A DNA stretch of 64,000 nucleotides from Dokdonia pacifica (lineage in GTDB: Bacteria > Bacteroidota > Bacteroidia > Flavobacteriales > Flavobacteriaceae), in the NCBI RefSeq assembly GCF_900188275.1, contig NZ_FZNY01000001.1, positions 1,426,001-1,490,000 on the forward strand, written 5' to 3'. The notes below the pieces were generated by a model. That model did not search any database. It was not told where the DNA came from and saw nothing but the letters and a program-made list of their open reading frames with translations. Position numbers and translations under genes: made by a program. The number at the start of each line of letters is the position of its first letter. Positions within the stretch are counted from its first letter, which is position 1. Shown piece by piece: positions 61,001 to 64,000 of this stretch.

Positions 61001-62315
61001 GTAATTGTTCTGTAAGAGAAGACACAAATCGAATTACTCTATTTAATAATGTATCGAATTTGCGTGTTAAAATATCAAGGGCATTGGTGTATGGAAATTC
61101 TAATTCATTCCATGCTTCTCCTATTAAATCTAATAACGCTGTAGAGGTCAGTCCTAGTTCGCTGAGTTGTCCACGCACCCAATCAAAAGCTCTTTCTAGA
61201 ATACCATATTCTTGAAGTTTATCAAAAATAGCAGGTCCAGCTACAGGGATGAGTTCTAAGAGACCTTGTACAAGATTAATGGCTGTTCTTTCTACTCTTT
61301 GGCTTGTAATTGGGTTGTATTCAATAATGACTGTAAATAATGTATATCCAGGAATTCTTCTAGCGATATCTCTAATTTCATCAACAGCAAGACTTGGTAA
61401 ATCACTAATAGCAAAACCTTGAATCATTATAGGTGCAGATGATATTTGTAGCGGTTTGCGTTGTACATCGGCAGCACCTTGTTGAACGGTATGAGTTAAT
61501 TCATGAGCTAATAAATGCTTGCCAGAATCACTCCCTGGGTTGTAATTTCCTTCATTAAAATAAATATCGGAACCATTTGTAAAAGCTTGAGCTCCTAGTT
61601 GCTGATTCATTTGTACAGCAGTACTATCATTATGCACACGAACTCCACTAAAATCTGCTCCAAAACCAGATTCCATTTCGTTTCTAGTATCGTTATCAAG
61701 AGGGCTTCCGCCTCCTTTTGTACTTTGTAATGTGTTTTCTACAGAAGGACTTACTGTGCTATCTTCTCCAGATGTTTGTTTTTGTAATGTCTGTACTTCT
61801 TCTTCCTCTTTTTCTTGAACTTCTTCCTCTTCCTTTTTCTGAAGATCTTCACTAGACATTTGTTGCACAATTGGAAGAGGAGGGGTGATTTCTTGAGACA
61901 TTTCCTTAGACTGAGTTGTATTTTCTATCGATGATTCTTGGATTTGCTCCGTATCTGTCATCGTTTGAATTTCTTCTTCCTTTGTCTTTTGAATAGGAGT
62001 AGTTTCTTTAAGTTGTACTCCTGGAATTATAGTATCTACAACAGGCTGTTGTTGTATGTCTGTCTCTTGAGTTTCTTGTTTTTGAACTTCTTCTTCTGCG
62101 TTTTTTTGAATAGAAGGAGCAGGAGGGAAGAAAGGTGTAGTTGTGTCATTACTTTTTGCTACAATCTGATCGGCAGCTTTATCGGCTTCTACTTCATATT
62201 TGTCTCCGGGTTTTCCAACATCTAGTTTTGGCTGGATAAAAGTAGTACTTGATCCAGAGTTGAATAAACTTGGATTTCGAGATGGTGTACTATTTTTAGT
62301 TGCAGCGGCAAACAT
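58038..62315 (-). CDS. DUF4157 (eCIS core) polymorphic toxin with putative His-Asn nuclease tip
   Basis: 1425 aa. Residues 1-200 are low-complexity and acidic (repeated KEEEEVQ) with an opening FIQPKLDVGKPGDKYEVEAD typical of eCIS effectors. The DUF4157 domain (about 206-290) has H271-E-L-T-H275 of its metallopeptidase-like HEXXH. Then ~750 residues of helical repeats (two long units beginning IPGYTLFTVIIEYNP and IPGFTLLTVIIQRNP). The tip has NGHLLNANLHGPDDWKNLTP with H1209, a DNA/RNA non-specific endonuclease-like motif. The downstream gene overlaps as immunity. eCIS particles package DUF4157 effectors, so this is a candidate cargo. Confidence 0.8.
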   Translation of the reverse strand: MFAAATKNSTPSRNPSLFNSGSSTTFIQPKLDVGKPGDKYEVEADKAADQIVAKSNDTTTPFFPPAPSIQKNAEEEVQKQETQETDIQQQPVVDTIIPGVQLKETTPIQKTKEEEIQTMTDTEQIQESSIENTTQSKEMSQEITPPLPIVQQMSSEDLQKKEEEEVQEKEEEEVQTLQKQTSGEDSTVSPSVENTLQSTKGGGSPLDNDTRNEMESGFGADFSGVRVHNDSTAVQMNQQLGAQAFTNGSDIYFNEGNYNPGSDSGKHLLAHELTHTVQQGAADVQRKPLQISSAPIMIQGFAISDLPSLAVDEIRDIARRIPGYTLFTVIIEYNPITSQRVERTAINLVQGLLELIPVAGPAIFDKLQEYGILERAFDWVRGQLSELGLTSTALLDLIGEAWNELEFPYTNALDILTRKFDTLLNRVIRFVSSLTEQLLTWIKEALIDVAEPYLEENQAWSLLKKVIHYDPLRDEEVSAETVEILEDFLMLIGKETELEQMRERGTLQETADWLDTQMGAFSSLLGQLTSLIDAAWDAIQPENLPNILDSLSSLATQAGEFLEGLWEFASTIAIEVLKLIKDALLGWLSTVAAEIPGFTLLTVIIQRNPLTGEVVQRSIQNIIRGFMGLVPGGEAKYQELRESGVIPRAAGQIEALIAQLGMSAETIIQLFTDLWNSFTIDDLVDPLPAFERITAQFGEPIIKLFTFIVKVVKVLIELILEIMGIPPDMIANIIANAMSAFEDIKNDPVAFLMHLMDALKNGFIQFLNNIGTHLLSGLQNWLFGTLADAGVEIPSDLSIRSLLGMAMDVLGITLDNILERLAIRIGPERVAQIRTVLDTLTGVWAFVRDVIERGPIAIWEYIQDQISNLWNVIKEGIMGFIQERVIQQAMGWLLSFLDVTGIMPVIRGVQTAFNAISSFIEKLREILEIVNSFVAGIADIARGNIQSAANFLETALADGIPVAISFLAKQLGLGDISEKIAEMIENTRAMINEGIDWLIDRALAAGTAFLNALGLGGGDETEAEPEEAEERNSGEFTGIDEEIDTASGEDHTLYIRENSNGGYDIIIESTPTVFEDFIMLHFNRIEDPDDDMVAAKDAALAKAREVDRIVTSITADEEVSEEDRTQVDQKLDELGRVTISFMDAAPVSDIPEHNITWGSRIGSFGSSMSITYLKSKTTGAESSNLPFQENQILMQRKNTGGQKYYRNGHLLNANLHGPDDWKNLTPLSSSGNSRHLHQIEAPLKEALPSEGNPEFKAFRYVVTVSYTRGINTSLIAQVEASENEYVEANRDTIIEIIRAERYVPISLRAQSVELEDVNGSWVEKSSGRYNISTPDIPNPIGDRPEDYRVTNERVLSYPVSYRNASREDFLIAGLTEPTVNALLTVRENPRLSITDHDTLHSELLKVISGSGGRVRKQTLIDRINL

Positions 62316-62375
62316 GGCTCTATTGCTTTATGTTGAAATTTAGGGGGAGTTTTCAATGTTTAAATGCTTGTTTGT

Positions 62376-62816
62376 TTACTTTTTATTTAAAATATCTAAG
62401 AATTCTTTAGATAAAATGACTTTATACGGGAATGAACCTAAAAATGATAATGCTTGATTTTCTGTTATTTGATCTTTGACTTCCTGATGCTCAAAATCAA
62501 ATAATACAATGATTACATTACATGTGTGTATTTTTTTTTTATTAGCTACTTCTATAACTGTATCTGCATAGCTTTCATAATAGGAGCAATCTTTTATAAA
62601 CTCTGAAAACAAAATGGGTTTTTCTATAAATCGTATGTCTTGAAAATCGTGGTCATACCATCCAGTATTATATACTTGCATGAACTTTGAGAACCCTTCT
62701 ATATCAGAATTTCCAGTATTATATTTTTCTTCCATCCAATCATCACGGAATTGCTCATAAGTAATGTCACTTATGGTTCCGGCCCAAATAGATAATATTC
62801 CTTTTTTTTCTCCCAT
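62376..62816 (-). CDS. Imm22-like immunity protein
   Basis: 146 aa. The start GILSIWAGTISDITYEQF resembles the Imm22 family (SIW-G start). Acidic, no signal. It lies 3 bp after the gene at 62820, so both follow a toxin that enters from the right. Family match is from pattern memory. Confidence 0.65.
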   Translation of the reverse strand: MGEKKGILSIWAGTISDITYEQFRDDWMEEKYNTGNSDIEGFSKFMQVYNTGWYDHDFQDIRFIEKPILFSEFIKDCSYYESYADTVIEVANKKKIHTCNVIIVLFDFEHQEVKDQITENQALSFLGSFPYKVILSKEFLDILNKK

Positions 62817-62819
62817 TGT

Positions 62820-63158
62820 TTATACTAAAAGTGATTCCCATTTTTGAACTAATTTTTCGTCGTAATCAAAATCATCAGGATCAAATTTGTATAGCATTTC
62901 ATCAAAAAGATTTAATCCTTTCTTTTTAACCCAATGTTCTAAAAAACTTTTAAAAAGGGAAAAAGAATCTTCTATGAGAAATTCATCAGGCGCTAATGAG
63001 TCCCAGTCCATCCAAATCTCTACATCTGCAGAAACTCCATCAATAAGTAGTTTCATCCCATCTATAAACTCTTTAAGACTTGGATGTTTTAAAGAAGGAT
63101 CTTCTTGTGCCCAAAGAAGAAACTCTAGTATTTTTTTATATAAATCTGCTTTTTTCAT
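62820..63158 (-). CDS. small immunity-like protein
   Basis: 112 aa, Trp/Asp-rich (EIWMDWDSLAPDEF). It stands between the toxin tip (63192) and the Imm22-like gene on the same strand, spacing 33 bp and 3 bp. Immunity function inferred from position; family unknown. Confidence 0.6.
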   Translation of the reverse strand: MKKADLYKKILEFLLWAQEDPSLKHPSLKEFIDGMKLLIDGVSADVEIWMDWDSLAPDEFLIEDSFSLFKSFLEHWVKKKGLNLFDEMLYKFDPDDFDYDEKLVQKWESLLV

Positions 63159-63191
63159 TATTAAAGTTTTTTAATGTCGCTATTATTGTTT

Positions 63192-64000
63192 TTATCTTCG
63201 TAATCCTGGTGGTAAGTCTGATACTCCACCTACAAGTGCAGTTTTTGCCCATGCGCTAAGTCTGGTTGCAAAGTCATCTAAACTACTAGATTTACTTATT
63301 ATATCCGCTAGTTCTATATGCATAAGCCCAGAACCATGATCTCTAGGAGGCGGAAACTTATTTGTAAGCCTAATATCCTTTGTTGGCGTTCTATGCAACC
63401 AGATTTCGGCAATGGTAGTTCCCCATCCTTTAACATGTGGAGTTTTAGATACCATAAGCCATTCATGTTGACCTCCAGGGTGTCGTATTCTATTACCTAT
63501 TGTAACTTTATTTGCTTTATTGGTTAATAACAATGCTAATTCTTTACTACTTAATGCATCAAACCAAGCTGCAAATTTACCACCTCCAACTCCAGGAATA
63601 TGTACTGCTGCATCAATAGCTTTTAATATTTCTTTTAATTTCCCAGGTTCTTTTAATATATCTTTTAGTTCATCTGCTGTTTTTAATACTCCTTTATCGA
63701 GTATTTTTTGAAATTGTTTAAGATTAGTTAGATCATTAGTAGCTACTAATTTTTTTAATAATCCGATGTCAGAGATTGTTTCGCTTTTAAGCACTTTCAA
63801 TAAGTCTGCCATAGAATCTACTTTATCACTAGCTAAAACAATATTAAGATCTTTAATGTCATCTATTTTTCCAGTAGCTAAAGCATCGGTAATTTGTTTA
63901 GTACCTCCTTTAATTTTACTAAATTTAAATAGATTCTTTAAATCTTCTAGCTTTTTTACTGAAGAATGATGTAGTAATTCTGCAATGGCTTTACCTGAAA
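63192..64000 (-). CDS. C-terminal part of a polymorphic toxin, running off the right edge
   Basis: At least 269 codons visible; the frame is open from 63812 (an internal Met) right up to the window end, so the gene starts outside. The visible part has short helical repeats (DLLKVLKSETI, LKQFQKILDKGV) and a tip with GGQHEWLMVSKTPHVKGWG and PRDHGSGLMHIELAD; conserved His and Glu suggest a nuclease or other hydrolase. Two small immunity-like genes follow. Confidence 0.65.
   Translation of the reverse strand, partial: SGKAIAELLHHSSVKKLEDLKNLFKFSKIKGGTKQITDALATGKIDDIKDLNIVLASDKVDSMADLLKVLKSETISDIGLLKKLVATNDLTNLKQFQKILDKGVLKTADELKDILKEPGKLKEILKAIDAAVHIPGVGGGKFAAWFDALSSKELALLLTNKANKVTIGNRIRHPGGQHEWLMVSKTPHVKGWGTTIAEIWLHRTPTKDIRLTNKFPPPRDHGSGLMHIELADIISKSSSLDDFATRLSAWAKTALVGGVSDLPPGLRR

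Overview
The window looks like chromosome from a marine member of the Flavobacteriaceae (Bacteroidota). The DNA is AT-rich. Two secreted proteins carry C-terminal type IX secretion sorting domains, promoters of the Bacteroidota form TTTG-N20-TATATTTG can be read, and the palindrome CGCTTTCGCGAAAGCG is scattered through genes and spacers. The genus (Dokdonia-like or a relative) is an inference only. No rRNA, integrase, transposase or CRISPR array was seen.

1-21.7 kb is mostly core genome. A minus-strand operon joins S-adenosylmethionine decarboxylase, a voltage-gated K+ channel, a DUF4178-like protein, a lipoprotein and a membrane-anchored spermidine synthase. Next come a GNAT enzyme and two DUF2975-type membrane proteins around a small Cro/CI regulator. 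A spread-out biotin cluster follows (bioF, bioD, bioA, a ketoacyl synthase, bioB), interleaved with a LytTR regulator, an S41 peptidase and an NfeD-flotillin pair. An S24/LexA-like repressor at 20.9-21.7 kb faces a strong rightward promoter.

21.8-35.7 kb is an accessory polymorphic-toxin locus. It holds a 1156-aa protein of unknown family, an 800-aa toxin with a C-terminal PD-(D/E)xK-like nuclease, and its immunity gene. Then comes a run of toxin-tip and orphan immunity cassettes. They are separated by about 90-190 bp repeats, most with a 10-12 bp covarying hairpin and a GC-rich tail. A holin-like gene ends the locus. Genes cut exactly at the repeat tail (29.09 and 33.0 kb) suggest that the repeats are where cassettes are exchanged.

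35.7-39.2 kb has a secreted vanadium-haloperoxidase-like/PAP2 protein and an SPFH protein. From 39.9 to 51.5 kb an unusual minus-strand tRNA array provides about 22 cloverleaf tRNAs for 18 amino acids (none seen for Ala or Thr), with several degenerate ones. The array is interrupted by a T9SS-secreted adhesin-like protein and by a three-gene putative anti-phage operon (AvcD-like dCTP/dCMP deaminase, HATPase protein, STAS-like protein). That operon is bracketed by two identical tRNA-His copies. An approximately 0.9 kb gene-free stretch inside the array (48.75-49.63 kb) looks like a large structured RNA of the GOLLD/ROOL kind.

52.4-64 kb is an eCIS-associated effector region on the minus strand. 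It includes an AAA+ ATPase, a membrane patatin-like phospholipase, a peptidoglycan-binding CHAP amidase, and a 1425-aa DUF4157 (eCIS core) toxin with a putative His-Asn nuclease tip and overlapping immunity gene. Two more immunity-type genes and the end of another toxin run off the right edge. The sheath and baseplate genes are not in the window.
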